This document shows, piece by piece, positions 1-8,323 of a stretch of DNA of 64,000 nt (position 1 is the stretch's first letter; each line of letters opens with the position of its first letter). Made by a program: the position numbers and the translations under genes. The stretch is from Myroides marinus. GTDB lineage: Bacteria; Bacteroidota; Bacteroidia; Flavobacteriales; Flavobacteriaceae. The notes beneath the pieces were generated by a model that worked only from the letters and a program-made list of their open reading frames with translations, searched no databases and had not been told where the DNA came from. The stretch is from assembly GCF_900109075.1 (NCBI RefSeq), contig NZ_FNYS01000013.1:1-64000 (forward strand), written 5' to 3'.

Positions 1-23
1 AAAAAGTTATCTTTTATAAATCA

Positions 24-38
24 GCGGAGAAAGAGGGA
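24..38. repeat. attL-like 15-bp direct repeat
   Basis: The 15 bases GCGGAGAAAGAGGGA occur here and again at 10182-10196 in the same orientation, flanking the integrase-to-recombinase element. The motif resembles the reverse complement of a tRNA 3' end, a common target of tyrosine integrases, but no tRNA can be folded here. Seen directly: the repeat. Inferred: that it is the left attachment site. Confidence 0.75.
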
Positions 39-152
39 ATATAACCTATATATAAATAGAATACCTTGTAATGTTATTGTTTTGATTTATTGATAGTTAT
101 ATTTTTATTAAGTCGGTGAAATATCATAAAATAGTATATGATAGTATTAAAA

Positions 153-171
153 TTGGGTGTATATTTGGGTG
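153..171 (+). repeat. arm-type repeat, left end
   Basis: TTGGGTGTATATTTGGGTG, two TTGGGTG units 12 bases apart. A copy matching at 17 of 19 positions lies at 10128-10146 near the other end. Paired repeats just inside both ends of an element are what integrase arm-binding sites look like; the binding role is inferred. The repeat lies upstream of the integrase ATG at 187, so it may also overlap its promoter. Confidence 0.55.
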
Positions 172-186
172 CTATTACAAATAACT

Positions 187-1458
187 ATGACTATAAAAAG
201 AAAAATAACTATTGCTATTGAAAAGAGAAAAAAGGATGGTGTATTAATCACAGAGAACGTTCCAATTCGTGCAAGAGTGGTATATAATGGTGGTCGTATA
301 GAACTCTTTACAGGCTACCGAATTGATGCTTCTAAATGGGATGAAGCAAAAGAAAAGGTACGCAATGGGTGTACCAATAAGCTAAAACAAAGCTCTTCCG
401 AAATCAATACAGCAATACAGGAGTTATCTACTATAATTGATAGAATCTTTAAAGAGTATGAATTGAAGAATGAAATACCTTCTTTTGAACTCTTAAAAGA
501 TGAGATAAAACGCTACTCAGATAAACAAACCATATCAGCGACAGAAAAGAACCTATTTACAGCTTTTGACGAGTTTGTCAAAAACAGTGGAAAACGCAAC
601 GATTGGACATCGGCTACTTATACCAAGTTTAATACTGTTCGTTCACATCTTTTTTCTTTCAAAAGCAACTTTCAGTTTACTGATATTAATGAAAAGACCT
701 TATTAGACTACGTTTCATTTCTACGTATTGAAAAGCAGATGCGTAATAGTACCATCGAAAAGCAGATTAGTTTTGTAAAGTGGTTTTTGAAGTGGTGTAA
801 AAACAACAATTATACAATTGCCTATAATTTTGAAGACTTTAAACCAAAGCTAAAAGAAACCTCTAAAAAGATAATCTTCTTAACCCAAGAGGAAATCGAA
901 CAGATTAAATCAACGGATTTAGGTACCAAATCGTACTTAGAACGTGTTCGTGATGTATTGCTTTTCTGTTGCTATACAGGACTTCGCTATTCAGATGCCT
1001 TTAGCCTAACAAGACACGACATTAAAAATGATGCTATTGAGTTTGTTACTAAAAAGACAAATGATATGCTGAGAGTTGAATTAAACAAACACAGTAGAGC
1101 AATATTAGAGAAGTACAAAGATGTACCTTTTGAAAAAGGAAAGGCTCTACCTGTTATTTCTAATCAAAAGATGAATGACTACATAAAAGAACTTGGAGAG
1201 TTAGCAGAGATTAACGAACCGATTAGAGAAACCTACTATGTAGGCAATGAAAGAATAGATGAAGTAAAACCCAAATACGAACATTTAAGCACTCACGTAG
1301 GGCGAAGAACATTTATCTGTACCGCTTTATCATTGGGGATACCTGTACAGGTTGTAATGAAATGGACAGGACATTCAGACTACAAATCAATGAAACCTTA
1401 TATTGATGTAGCTGATACGATTAAAGCGAATGCAATGACTAAATTTGATATGATATGA
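187..1458 (+). CDS. int: Tyrosine site-specific integrase of the mobilizable element
   Basis: A phage-type tyrosine recombinase of 423 residues, expected to integrate and excise the element at the 15-bp repeats. The N-terminal 60 residues look like the arm-binding domain of Bacteroidetes integrases (ITIAIEKRKKDG, then a GYRIDASKW-type segment), followed by a SAM-like core-binding domain to about residue 200. The catalytic domain shows the first arginine in CYTGLRYSD, an H-x-x-R box in THVGRRTF, GHSD, and the probable nucleophile Tyr in MKPYIDV near the C-terminus. The family is usually 400-420 residues, so it looks intact. An open frame extends upstream to a GTG at 157, but the ATG at 187 gives the usual N-terminus. 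Its end overlaps the next gene by ATGA, so the two are probably co-translated. Being the gene next to attL is the usual position. Confidence 0.93.
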   Translation: MTIKRKITIAIEKRKKDGVLITENVPIRARVVYNGGRIELFTGYRIDASKWDEAKEKVRNGCTNKLKQSSSEINTAIQELSTIIDRIFKEYELKNEIPSFELLKDEIKRYSDKQTISATEKNLFTAFDEFVKNSGKRNDWTSATYTKFNTVRSHLFSFKSNFQFTDINEKTLLDYVSFLRIEKQMRNSTIEKQISFVKWFLKWCKNNNYTIAYNFEDFKPKLKETSKKIIFLTQEEIEQIKSTDLGTKSYLERVRDVLLFCCYTGLRYSDAFSLTRHDIKNDAIEFVTKKTNDMLRVELNKHSRAILEKYKDVPFEKGKALPVISNQKMNDYIKELGELAEINEPIRETYYVGNERIDEVKPKYEHLSTHVGRRTFICTALSLGIPVQVVMKWTGHSDYKSMKPYIDVADTIKANAMTKFDMI

Positions 1459-2354
1459 ATACAGTAGATGCCCAATTAGAATTAACAAGATTTATGACTG
1501 ATAACACAATAGTGATGTGGGAAAAAGAATTAAACACATCAGGAAATTCGTTTAATTTCGATTCCCAAGATATTTATAGACAATATATGATTAATATCTT
1601 AATGTTTGATTTTAAAGACCGAATAGATTCTGCAAAAGACACACAAGAAAGAAAAGAAATTTTATCTATTGTTAGAGAAAATTTGGAGACAATAATTAAG
1701 TTGTATGAAAAAAATTCTGATTTCTTCACTAATCTTGATAGAGATGGACTTCGGTTAAAGAAATACCGAGAAAGAAATAAAAATAGTTTGTCAGATAATG
1801 ATTTAACAATGGAATTGTATAGAGAAACGGAATTGCCTGAACGTAAAACCTACTTTGAGTCAAGTTTTTACAAAGAGATAGGTTTTTTAAACTACGACTA
1901 CCACCAAGAGATATATAATCATAGTAAAAGGCTTTTAAAAGATGTGAAATCAAATTTTAAGGACTATGAAATGTATGACAATGATTATCTTTTTATTAAT
2001 GACAAGCCTATATTTTCAATGAGACTTATTAGTAAACTACATAGTATTGTAAACAATCAATTTATTGAAGATATATCAGAATATGATTTTTATAGAGAGA
2101 TAAATATCTTACATACAGTGAATAAAATAAAAATCAAAGAGGATTTTCTATACACTTTCTTTTATGTAATTCATTGCTTACATAATAACATAGAAAACAA
2201 AAGTTTAAAGAAAAAGTGGTTTGCTCAAATATTAAAAGAATTTAAGATTAAGAAAGCAACTTATGACTCTAAGTATAAACACATAACAGGTAGCAGTGCC
2301 AATGATACATTAAAAGAGTATCGCAATCTCATTGATTCAGCTTTTAAACAATAA
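1455..2354 (+). CDS. Hypothetical protein coupled to integrase (RteC-like?)
   Basis: A soluble protein of 299 residues, rich in charged and aromatic residues and predicted mostly helical, with no signal peptide or membrane segment. Its ATG overlaps the integrase stop (ATGA), so it is probably made together with the integrase. In length, position and a central IKLYEKNSDFF / LDRDGLRLKK-type segment it recalls RteC, the tetracycline-responsive regulator of Bacteroides elements, but the resemblance is weak and RteC is not normally fused to an int operon. I do not recognise it firmly. It is probably an accessory protein for excision or its control. A strong hairpin terminator follows 40 bases downstream, closing a two-gene operon. 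Confidence 0.6.
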   Translation: MNTVDAQLELTRFMTDNTIVMWEKELNTSGNSFNFDSQDIYRQYMINILMFDFKDRIDSAKDTQERKEILSIVRENLETIIKLYEKNSDFFTNLDRDGLRLKKYRERNKNSLSDNDLTMELYRETELPERKTYFESSFYKEIGFLNYDYHQEIYNHSKRLLKDVKSNFKDYEMYDNDYLFINDKPIFSMRLISKLHSIVNNQFIEDISEYDFYREINILHTVNKIKIKEDFLYTFFYVIHCLHNNIENKSLKKKWFAQILKEFKIKKATYDSKYKHITGSSANDTLKEYRNLIDSAFKQ

Positions 2355-2394
2355 AGTACTATAAAAGCCTTTAAAATTTATAAATCCACCTTTG

Positions 2395-2428
2395 AACCAC
2401 TTTAGAATTTTACTAAAGTGGTTTTTTT
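2395..2428 (+). terminator. Rho-independent terminator after the int operon
   Basis: AACCACTTTAG and CTAAAGTGGTT form an 11-bp perfect stem around a 5-6 base loop, followed by a run of seven T. It separates the int operon from the downstream replication and mobilization genes. Confidence 0.85.
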
Positions 2429-2529
2429 GTGCAATAAAGTGTGTTTTTCCACCCCCTCTCCACCTTACACACATCGTAGTTTTGAATTGTTCGAACATCA
2501 CAAAATCGTATTATTTAAAAACTAAAACT

Positions 2530-2829
2530 ATGTATATAAATGAACTAAAAGAAAAGCCTGTTTGGCAAATGACAGGAGAAGAACTATTACAGTTATTACA
2601 AACAGTATCTATAAAGGATTTTAAAGAACTCAATACTTCGCAAGAAACGCAACAATCTACAAAGCGTTATGTTTACGGAATACGTGGTATAGCAGACCTA
2701 CTTGGATGCAGTATTACCACTGCTAATAAAATCAAGAAAGAAGGTCATATCAAAAAAGCGATTATCCAAAGAGGTAGAAAAATTATAGTCGATGCTGACT
2801 TGGCATTAGAACTATTCGCTAAAAAATAA
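2530..2829 (+). CDS. DUF3853-family small DNA-binding protein
   Basis: A protein of 99 residues. The N-terminal MYINELKEKPVWQMTGEEL pattern and the C-terminal IRGIADLLGCSITTANKIKK helix-turn-helix match the DUF3853 family, found in small Bacteroidetes mobilizable elements just before the replication genes. The HTH (about residues 58-90) suggests an excisionase-like or repressor role. The open frame runs further upstream from a TTG through the terminator, which is implausible; the ATG at 2530 is preferred because the protein then begins with the family's conserved start. A short inverted repeat (AAGGGAC / GTCCCTT, 2830-2857) follows immediately and could be a weak terminator or attenuator, but it lacks a T run. 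Confidence 0.8.
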   Translation: MYINELKEKPVWQMTGEELLQLLQTVSIKDFKELNTSQETQQSTKRYVYGIRGIADLLGCSITTANKIKKEGHIKKAIIQRGRKIIVDADLALELFAKK

Positions 2830-2925
2830 AAGGGACAACTTGTGCAAATCGTCCCTTAATATCCAATTAAAGTATAACTCAACTCTTATCGTACAAAGAT
2901 AAGGATTATTAAAACACAAGTAAAT

Positions 2926-4161
2926 ATGAGCTTAGATATACCCTATATCCGAGTAGGAACTGCTTACTTTAAAATCATCGAAAAACCTTTGATATCAGGT
3001 GATAAAGTTAAAGTAATGGTGCGTTGGACTCGTGAAACGATTGTATCAGATCACGGAAAGTCCTACTTAGAGAACGTCTTAAAATTAGATGGCTTTTGCT
3101 GTATTCCAGACCATCTTAACTATCAACCAATCGTAGAAAACTTTTTTAACACCTATAATGAATTAAATATGAAACCAATAGAAGAAAACTTTAGCATAAA
3201 TGAATTAGAACAATTGATTCCAAACTCACTACACTTTGTAAAGCACATCTTCGGAAGTGAACAATACGAATATGGTTTAGACTATCTAAAGCTATTGTAT
3301 GAGAAGCCAACGCAAACCTTACCAATATTGTGCCTTGTTAGTAAAGAACGTGCAACAGGAAAAAGCTCTTTTATTAAATGGCTTAAAAATATCTTTGGAC
3401 TCAATATGACTTATATCAAAGGAGATTCTTTTGGTTCTCAATTTAACGCTGATTGGGCAAGTATGTTATTAGTTGCCATAGATGAAGTATTCTTTGATAA
3501 GAAAGAGATTACAGAGCGTTTAAAGTACCTTTCTACTACTGACAAAGACAAAGTTGAAGCAAAGGGAAAAGACAGACAGGAAATAGAGTTTTTCGCCAAG
3601 TTTATTCTTTGCTCTAACAATGAGGATGATTTCATTCAAATAGACGAAGAAGAAATACGTTTTTGGATTCGAAAGATTAAACCTATTGAATCAGAAGACG
3701 TTCACTTTATCAAGAAGCTAACAAGTGAAGTTCCTTATTTCATCAAATACTTACTTCTACGACCTTATTACACCACGCAACAAACCCGAATGTGGTTTAC
3801 ACCTAAACAGATACTTACAGCTTCCCTTTTAAAGCTAATTAGTAAAAACAAAATAGAGATTTCACTTTTAGAACTTTTAAACCTGTGCTTTGAAAAGGTT
3901 GCCGAGGATGAAATTTGCGTAGCTCCCAATGATTTACTCTTGTTATTACGCAAGACAAACCCAAAACTAATAATATCTGCTAGTGAAATAAGAAAGATTT
4001 TAAAGAAATGGGATTTTGAACCACAAAACAACACAAAATCTTATCAAGGAATAGAGCTTTTATCTCACGGAGAATTTGTTAAAATAGAACGTAGAGGACG
4101 TTACTACATCATTAAAAAAGATTTATTCTATAAAATATTTGATGCAATGATGCAAGAATAG
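2926..4161 (+). CDS. Primase-helicase (DUF5906-type superfamily 3 helicase)
   Basis: A protein of 411 residues. A P-loop is present in SKERATGKSSF at about residue 146, a Walker B-like LLVAIDE at about 185, and a sensor-1-like FILCSNNEDDF at about 227. This is the layout of superfamily 3 helicases of the DUF5906 primase-helicase family used for replication by small elements and satellites. The C-terminal 100 residues look winged-helix-like (LRKTNPKL, IRKILKKWDFE) and may bind the origin. The last codons already contain two GATGCA repeats of the iteron cluster that continues downstream, so the gene ends inside the presumed origin. It probably works with the primase-like gene that follows. The helicase call is from motifs; replication of the excised element is an inference. 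Confidence 0.82.
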   Translation: MSLDIPYIRVGTAYFKIIEKPLISGDKVKVMVRWTRETIVSDHGKSYLENVLKLDGFCCIPDHLNYQPIVENFFNTYNELNMKPIEENFSINELEQLIPNSLHFVKHIFGSEQYEYGLDYLKLLYEKPTQTLPILCLVSKERATGKSSFIKWLKNIFGLNMTYIKGDSFGSQFNADWASMLLVAIDEVFFDKKEITERLKYLSTTDKDKVEAKGKDRQEIEFFAKFILCSNNEDDFIQIDEEEIRFWIRKIKPIESEDVHFIKKLTSEVPYFIKYLLLRPYYTTQQTRMWFTPKQILTASLLKLISKNKIEISLLELLNLCFEKVAEDEICVAPNDLLLLLRKTNPKLIISASEIRKILKKWDFEPQNNTKSYQGIELLSHGEFVKIERRGRYYIIKKDLFYKIFDAMMQE

Positions 4162-4341
4162 ATTAAACTATTGTTTACTAACAAGTTATACTGCATCAAA
4201 GTTTGCATCAAACTAAAAACACGTCAAGTTTGATGCAAGAGTGATGCAAGAAACAAAATGAGTTTGATGCAGTGATGCAAGAGTGATGCAGAGTATTTTA
4301 TTGAAATACAATTGATTAACACCTTTCTGCATCATTGCATC
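4141..4341. repeat. Iteron cluster, candidate replication origin
   Basis: Seven GATGCA (4141, 4149, 4232, 4243, 4266, 4274, 4285) and four inverted TGCATC (4192, 4204, 4328, 4336) lie within 200 bases, many in the longer form GTGATGCAAG or TTTGATGCA. The cluster sits between helicase and primase genes in AT-rich DNA. This is the appearance of an iteron-type origin or plasmid-style initiator binding array. The array is visible; the origin function is inferred. Confidence 0.65.
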
Positions 4342-4380
4342 AAAAAAAAACAGATTTTTAATCCGACTATTTCAAAACGT

Positions 4381-5334
4381 ATGAATTGTGAATTAGCTAA
4401 ACAAATTAGCCTAACAGACTTACTTAAAAAGTTAGGTTATACCCCAACTAAAACAACGAGAATTGATTGGTGGTATCTCAGTCCTTTTAGAACTGAAAAA
4501 ACAGCATCATTTAAAGTGAATATTGCTAAAAATGTGTTTTATGACCACGCGGAGGGATTTGGTGGAACAACACTTGATTTCGTGATAAAGTACAATAATT
4601 GCGATATTAAATCAGCTTTAGAATTGCTCAAAAACGATTCTTTTTCTTTTCATCAGCCAATTATTGTGAGTTCTAACATTATTCAAGAACCAACATATAC
4701 AATTCAAGCGATTAAGCCATTAACACATCCAAACTTGATACAATATATCACTGAGCGTAATCTTAGCCTTAAAATAGCTCAAACTTATTGTAAGGAAGTA
4801 CACTATACTCTAAACAACAAATCATATTACGCTGTTGGTTTTCCCAATACCACCATAAATGGTTTCGAGCTAAGAAACGTTTATATAAAAATGTGTCTTG
4901 GAAAAAAGGCAGTAACCTACTTTGACAACAAAAGTAAACATATTGTCTTGTTTGAATCTTGGAGTGATTACATCAGCTTTTTAACCCTTTATCCAAATGC
5001 AGAAAAGCAATATGATTATTTGATTCTTAATTCCGTATCAATGTTGAATAATACAATAATTAAAACACCAAATAATTATTTGTACAAATGTACAAATGGG
5101 GAATTGTATAAATGTATCAATGTACAAATGGATAAAAGTATCAATAATACTTTGTACAAAGAATTAAAGTATGAAAGTATTATTTGTTGTTTCGACAATG
5201 ATAAAGCTGGAGAAAGTGCCTTTCAAAAAGTAGCTCAGACCTATACAAACGTTGTTGATGGACGAAAACTGTACGAGAATCACAAAGATTTGAATGATTA
5301 TTTACTAACTATTAACCGCAATGATTTGACGTAA
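4381..5334 (+). CDS. CHC2-like / toprim primase
   Basis: A protein of 317 residues. The N-terminal part (SLTDLLKKLGYTPT, YLSPFRTEKTASFKVN, FYDHAEGFGGTTLDFV) matches the fold of CHC2-type primase zinc domains, although the metal-binding cysteines and histidine are not in the usual places, so the zinc site may be lost. The C-terminal part has a toprim-like SIICCFDNDKAGESAF at about residue 264 and a closing KDLNDYL. The combination is typical of small primases of Bacteroidetes mobilizable elements, comparable with the primase of NBU-type elements. The ATG at 4381 is preferred over an upstream TTG at 4312 that lies inside the repeats. Residues 210-250 are repetitive (YKCTNGELYKCINVQ), a local repeat in the DNA (TTGTACAAATGTAC), possibly from slippage. 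It probably primes replication of the transferred strand. Confidence 0.78.
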   Translation: MNCELAKQISLTDLLKKLGYTPTKTTRIDWWYLSPFRTEKTASFKVNIAKNVFYDHAEGFGGTTLDFVIKYNNCDIKSALELLKNDSFSFHQPIIVSSNIIQEPTYTIQAIKPLTHPNLIQYITERNLSLKIAQTYCKEVHYTLNNKSYYAVGFPNTTINGFELRNVYIKMCLGKKAVTYFDNKSKHIVLFESWSDYISFLTLYPNAEKQYDYLILNSVSMLNNTIIKTPNNYLYKCTNGELYKCINVQMDKSINNTLYKELKYESIICCFDNDKAGESAFQKVAQTYTNVVDGRKLYENHKDLNDYLLTINRNDLT

Positions 5335-5428
5335 GAATTATCGAGATGTGTCTTTGTCCTTACAAATTGGAAATTTGACAATCAAAGACCACTCGTTTTT
5401 CTCCCGAAGGTCGCAAAATGGTAAGACG

Positions 5429-5728
5429 ATGAAAAAAACAAAGAAGATAGAATTTAGAGTTAGTCTTACAGAAGCTCTAATCATAAAAAACAAAGCAGAA
5501 AAAGTAGGTTGTAGCGTTTCAGAATACATCCGAAACACCGCACTTGACTATTCTTTAGCGTATAAATTAACTCCTGAAGAAATTGAAGTTTACAAATTAC
5601 TGAATAAATACGCTGATAATTTTAGGCGAATAAGCAACCTTTTTAAACTTGGCGATACAACAGGAGTTAAAGAATACACTATTGAAACAGCTAATCTAAT
5701 TCGGACTCACTTACAAAAACTACTGTAA
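5429..5728 (+). CDS. mobC: MobC-type relaxosome accessory protein
   Basis: A protein of 99 residues with an N-terminal ribbon-helix-helix-like segment (KKIEFRVSLTEALIIKNKAEKVGCSVSEYIR) and a helical C-terminus containing a DNFRRISNLFKLGD-type motif, as in MobC/BmgB proteins that bind oriT and help the relaxase nick. The start at 5429 fits the family length; the frame extends to a GTG at 5348 but the added residues are not family-like. It ends 2 bases before the relaxase start, so the two are translated together. The 90 bases upstream are the likely oriT region of this element. Confidence 0.82.
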   Translation: MKKTKKIEFRVSLTEALIIKNKAEKVGCSVSEYIRNTALDYSLAYKLTPEEIEVYKLLNKYADNFRRISNLFKLGDTTGVKEYTIETANLIRTHLQKLL

Positions 5729-5730
5729 TT

Positions 5731-6645
5731 ATGATAGCTAAAGCAAAATCCTGCATTGGTGGTACAGCATTATTTAATTATGTGATTGATACTAAGAAAG
5801 GATATGAATTGGTTCGCAATAACCTTTCTGGAGAAAGTCCTAAAGAACTATTTCAAACGATGCAGATACTACAAAATCAAAACAACAGATGTAAAAACAA
5901 CACAATATCGGCTGTTATATCTCCAACTATTGCAGATAGTCAAAAGATGAGTGATAGAGATTTAAGGGTATTAGCGGTTGAGTTTTTACTTGGTTTACAA
6001 ATCGATCCTACCAAAGCTCAATTCATTGCTTTTGTTCATACAGAAAAAGAACATAAACATATTCACATCATCGCCAATCGCATAGATGAAAACGGAAAGG
6101 CATTAAAGGATAATTACATTGGTTTTGAAGCTCAAAGAGTAGCTCACGAAACAGCTCTAAAATACGGATGGACTTCTATAAGACAAGAAAATAAGAACAA
6201 GAAGCAAAGAGCTGATAACACAAACTTAATGGTTAAAAATGATATTAAAACAGCTCACAGGGAAGTTTTAAAGCAGAAGCCAAATGATTTACAAGAGTAC
6301 ATTCGCTTAATGCTGGAAAAAGAGGTTGAAGTTAAACCAACGATTAATAAACAGGGCAATATACAAGGATACCGCTTTATTCATTTGCCAACAGGTGCAA
6401 ACCTAAAAGCAAGTGAAATTGACAGAAATATGAAGCTAAATGATTTATTTAAAAATACAACAAGTATGGAGCCTAAAGATGAAGTAAATAAACTATTTAC
6501 AAGTCAAGAATCATACGAACCGCAAATACAGAATTGGAAAATTGATGTGTCAGTTTTATTTGGGATGCTATCTGCTTTACAGTTTGGCGATAACGATGAA
6601 GACGATGAACAAAAAAAACGCAAACGAAGAACATTAAAAAGATAA
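5731..6645 (+). CDS. Relaxase / mobilization nuclease (MOBP type)
   Basis: A relaxase of 304 residues. Family features are the N-terminal MIAKAKSCIGGTALFNYVID with candidate tyrosines near residue 16, and the metal-binding three-histidine motif HTEKEHKHIHIIANR at about residues 101-115. The enzyme would nick oriT, stay bound to the 5' end and lead the strand into a conjugation channel. The C-terminal 60 residues are acidic then strongly basic (DNDEDDEQKKRKRRTLKR), likely a flexible DNA-binding or secretion tail. It is shorter than the second relaxase at 48329-49600 and not closely similar, so the window has two independent mobilization systems. It lies in a tight operon with the accessory protein and the coiled-coil protein, with 2-3 base gaps. 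Confidence 0.9.
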   Translation: MIAKAKSCIGGTALFNYVIDTKKGYELVRNNLSGESPKELFQTMQILQNQNNRCKNNTISAVISPTIADSQKMSDRDLRVLAVEFLLGLQIDPTKAQFIAFVHTEKEHKHIHIIANRIDENGKALKDNYIGFEAQRVAHETALKYGWTSIRQENKNKKQRADNTNLMVKNDIKTAHREVLKQKPNDLQEYIRLMLEKEVEVKPTINKQGNIQGYRFIHLPTGANLKASEIDRNMKLNDLFKNTTSMEPKDEVNKLFTSQESYEPQIQNWKIDVSVLFGMLSALQFGDNDEDDEQKKRKRRTLKR

Positions 6646-6648
6646 ATT

Positions 6649-7137
6649 ATGGCAAAGAACCAACCAAAACTCACGGATATGACCGAAATATTACTTCAGC
6701 AAGTCATACAATTAGAACAAACGATAAAACAAAGCGAAAAAGCTCATTTAGAAACAATCGAAGAATTGAGCAATATCAAAGTAACCGTAAATGTTGCAGA
6801 ACTCCGACAGATAGAAAAAGAACAACGACAACGATTACAGGATGACTTCAAACAATTTAATCGAGAGATAACAAAAAATAATGAAGAGCTTTTAAAAGTT
6901 CATAAAGCTGTTAGTTCTAAAAGGTTGCTGTACTTAATAATACTAAACATTTTTCTATTTTTAATAACAGGTTTTTCCTTGTATATGGCTGTTAAGAATA
7001 CTATTGATAAATCGGAGTATGAACTTATAGTTAATGAAAAAGCTAAATTAAGGAATCAATTAGAAAATGTAAATCAGTTTTTTATCGAAAATCCTAAGAC
7101 AACAAAGTTTTTCAAAGAGTGGAGTCAAAAACAATAA
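6649..7137 (+). CDS. Coiled-coil membrane protein of the mob operon
   Basis: A protein of 162 residues. Residues 10-95 are heptad-like and charged (coiled coil), residues about 97-118 (LLYLIILNIFLFLITGFSLYM) form one membrane helix, followed by a second short helical part. It starts 3 bases after the relaxase stop, so it belongs to the mobilization operon. Similar one-helix coiled-coil proteins are common third genes of mob operons in Bacteroidetes elements. It may tether the relaxosome to the membrane or coupling protein; this is inference. Confidence 0.7.
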   Translation: MAKNQPKLTDMTEILLQQVIQLEQTIKQSEKAHLETIEELSNIKVTVNVAELRQIEKEQRQRLQDDFKQFNREITKNNEELLKVHKAVSSKRLLYLIILNIFLFLITGFSLYMAVKNTIDKSEYELIVNEKAKLRNQLENVNQFFIENPKTTKFFKEWSQKQ

Positions 7138-7152
7138 TTCGAAAGTATTTAT

Positions 7153-7215
7153 CAAAGTTATTTCCGTAAGATTTTTAGAGCTGGGAGGGTTCGAAATTTC
7201 ATGGAAATAACTTTG
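7153..7215. repeat. Perfect 13-bp inverted repeat after mob operon
   Basis: CAAAGTTATTTCC (7153-7165) and GGAAATAACTTTG (7203-7215) are perfect inverted copies with a 37-base loop. There is no T run, so it is not a classical terminator. It lies just outside the last cassette of the integron-like array and could mark the boundary between mob operon and array. Confidence 0.5.
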
Positions 7216-7247
7216 TTGGAATATTTTATGCTATTTTAAAAGAATTG

Positions 7248-7388
7248 CTAACGAGCCACGGCTTGGCGAAGTGCGGGCTTGAATTGAGCTAAAGTTCAAT
7301 TCAGACCGAACGTAGCAAAAGCTGTTGGCTTTTTGTAAATTTAATAAAAAAACAAAAGCAAAAAGCTTTTGCGAAGCCGGTGTTAGGT
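7248..7388 (-). repeat. attC-like recombination site A (end of cassette 2)
   Basis: Read on the minus strand, the site opens with ACCTAAC (fits the attC R'' consensus RYYYAAC) and closes with GTTAGCA (GTTAG core; the last bases deviate from GTTRRRY). Between them the arms are imperfectly complementary. It shares with site B the blocks TTCAATTCAG, CGTAGCAAAAGC, TTGGCTTTT and TAATTTAATAAAAAA. The stop codon of the cassette gene lies within the R'' box, as is usual for integron cassettes. Confidence 0.68.
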
Positions 7389-8090
7389 GCTGGCAATATT
7401 GTCTGTATAATTTTTAATTCTTAAGTTTCTAGATTCAATAAAGTTTTTCACACCATTTTTATAAATAACATAATCTTCAATGTTAGAAAAAGAAGGTTTT
7501 GTTTTGAAGTTATCAAAAGGTAGATAAAATTTTACATTATTATTTTCATCAAGTAAATCTTCAAGCAAAAAGTATTTTGTATACCCTTCAAAGTCAAGAA
7601 ATAAATCAAAAAAATCCTTATATCGTAATAAAGTTTCATACAAAGGACTTTTCTGACCATTATAAAATAATTTAATACATTCTAAAGTTAAATCAAATCT
7701 ATCATCGATAAATGGATTTACCCCACGTGCTTGATTTATAGTAAATTTATTTTCAATTTTATTTTTTGGATAAACAATATAAGCTCCAATTGTTGAACCT
7801 AATTCAAAAAGTTCATCAACTTCTGAAGGAATTTGTTTTATTAGCCATTGTTTTCTTGATTGATTTCGATAAGAATGAGTTATAGCATCACTTCCTAAAT
7901 TAAATTCACCAAATTCAGATTTATGATAAAGATATTTTCCTTTTACATTGTCTAAAAGTTCAAAATTTTTTCCGTTTGGTAGTTTTTTATCCCACAAAAT
8001 TTTGTGATATTTTCTTAATGTAGCACTTGTACTATCAGGATCGCCACCATTTGCGTCTGAATAAACATTAAACGTAATATCTATTTTCAT
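7383..8090 (-). CDS. Cassette gene 2: DUF6994-like protein
   Basis: A soluble protein of 235 residues with no signal peptide or membrane segment. The N-terminus (MKIDITFNVYSDANGGDPDS, ATLRKYHKILWDKKLPNGK) resembles the DUF6994 family, of unknown function. An internal HSYRNQSRKQWLIKQIP and YIVYPKNKI pattern also fits that family. Start: the frame opens at 8129, inside attC-like site B, but the ATG at 8090 gives the family N-terminus, and the upstream 40 bases are then the short leader normal in a gene cassette. The stop lies in the attC-like site A. It has no own terminator and sits in the same direction as cassette gene 1, so it would be transcribed from a promoter near 9130-9250. It could be cassette cargo with a defence or toxin role, but nothing proves that. 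Confidence 0.75.
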   Translation of the reverse strand: MKIDITFNVYSDANGGDPDSTSATLRKYHKILWDKKLPNGKNFELLDNVKGKYLYHKSEFGEFNLGSDAITHSYRNQSRKQWLIKQIPSEVDELFELGSTIGAYIVYPKNKIENKFTINQARGVNPFIDDRFDLTLECIKLFYNGQKSPLYETLLRYKDFFDLFLDFEGYTKYFLLEDLLDENNNVKFYLPFDNFKTKPSFSNIEDYVIYKNGVKNFIESRNLRIKNYTDNIAST

Positions 8091-8129
8091 AATTTTAAAT
8101 TTATGCGGAAATTTCTGGATTGCTTTCAC

Positions 8130-8317
8130 CTAACGTTTCTGTGCTTTGCGAAGTTGTGGTGAATTGAAGCGTTAAGTTTCAATTCAGCCGAAACGTAGCA
8201 AAAGCCAATAATATTTGCTAATTTAATAAAAAAGCCAATATAATTGGCTTTTGCGGAATCTATCCTAAAATTTGAGTTCTGCCTCAAACCCACAATTTTG
8301 CAAAACACATGTTAGCT
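8130..8317 (-). repeat. attC-like recombination site B (end of cassette 1)
   Basis: On the minus strand it runs from AGCTAAC (8311-8317) to GTTAGGT (which fits GTTRRRY; 8128-8134). The outer arms pair well: TTTTGCAAAACACATGTTAG against CTAACGTTTCTGTGCTTTGC. An inner hairpin (GCCAATATAATTGGC-like, 8249-8267) and shared blocks with site A support a folded single-strand site. The length, about 188 bases, is at the long end of known attC sites. Confidence 0.7.
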
Positions 8318-8323
8318 ATAGGT

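Noticed and set aside
24..38. tRNA gene at the attL or attR repeat
   Set aside because: The 15 bases resemble a tRNA 3' end, but the bases further on (ATATAACC or TTTACACC) do not give a T loop, and no cloverleaf can be formed at either copy.
5348..5428. Upstream GTG start for the MobC-type protein
   Set aside because: The added 27 residues do not match the family and cover the likely oriT.
8126..8308. 60-codon leftward frame
   Set aside because: It lies entirely within attC-like site B and its codons follow the palindrome, so it is not a gene.
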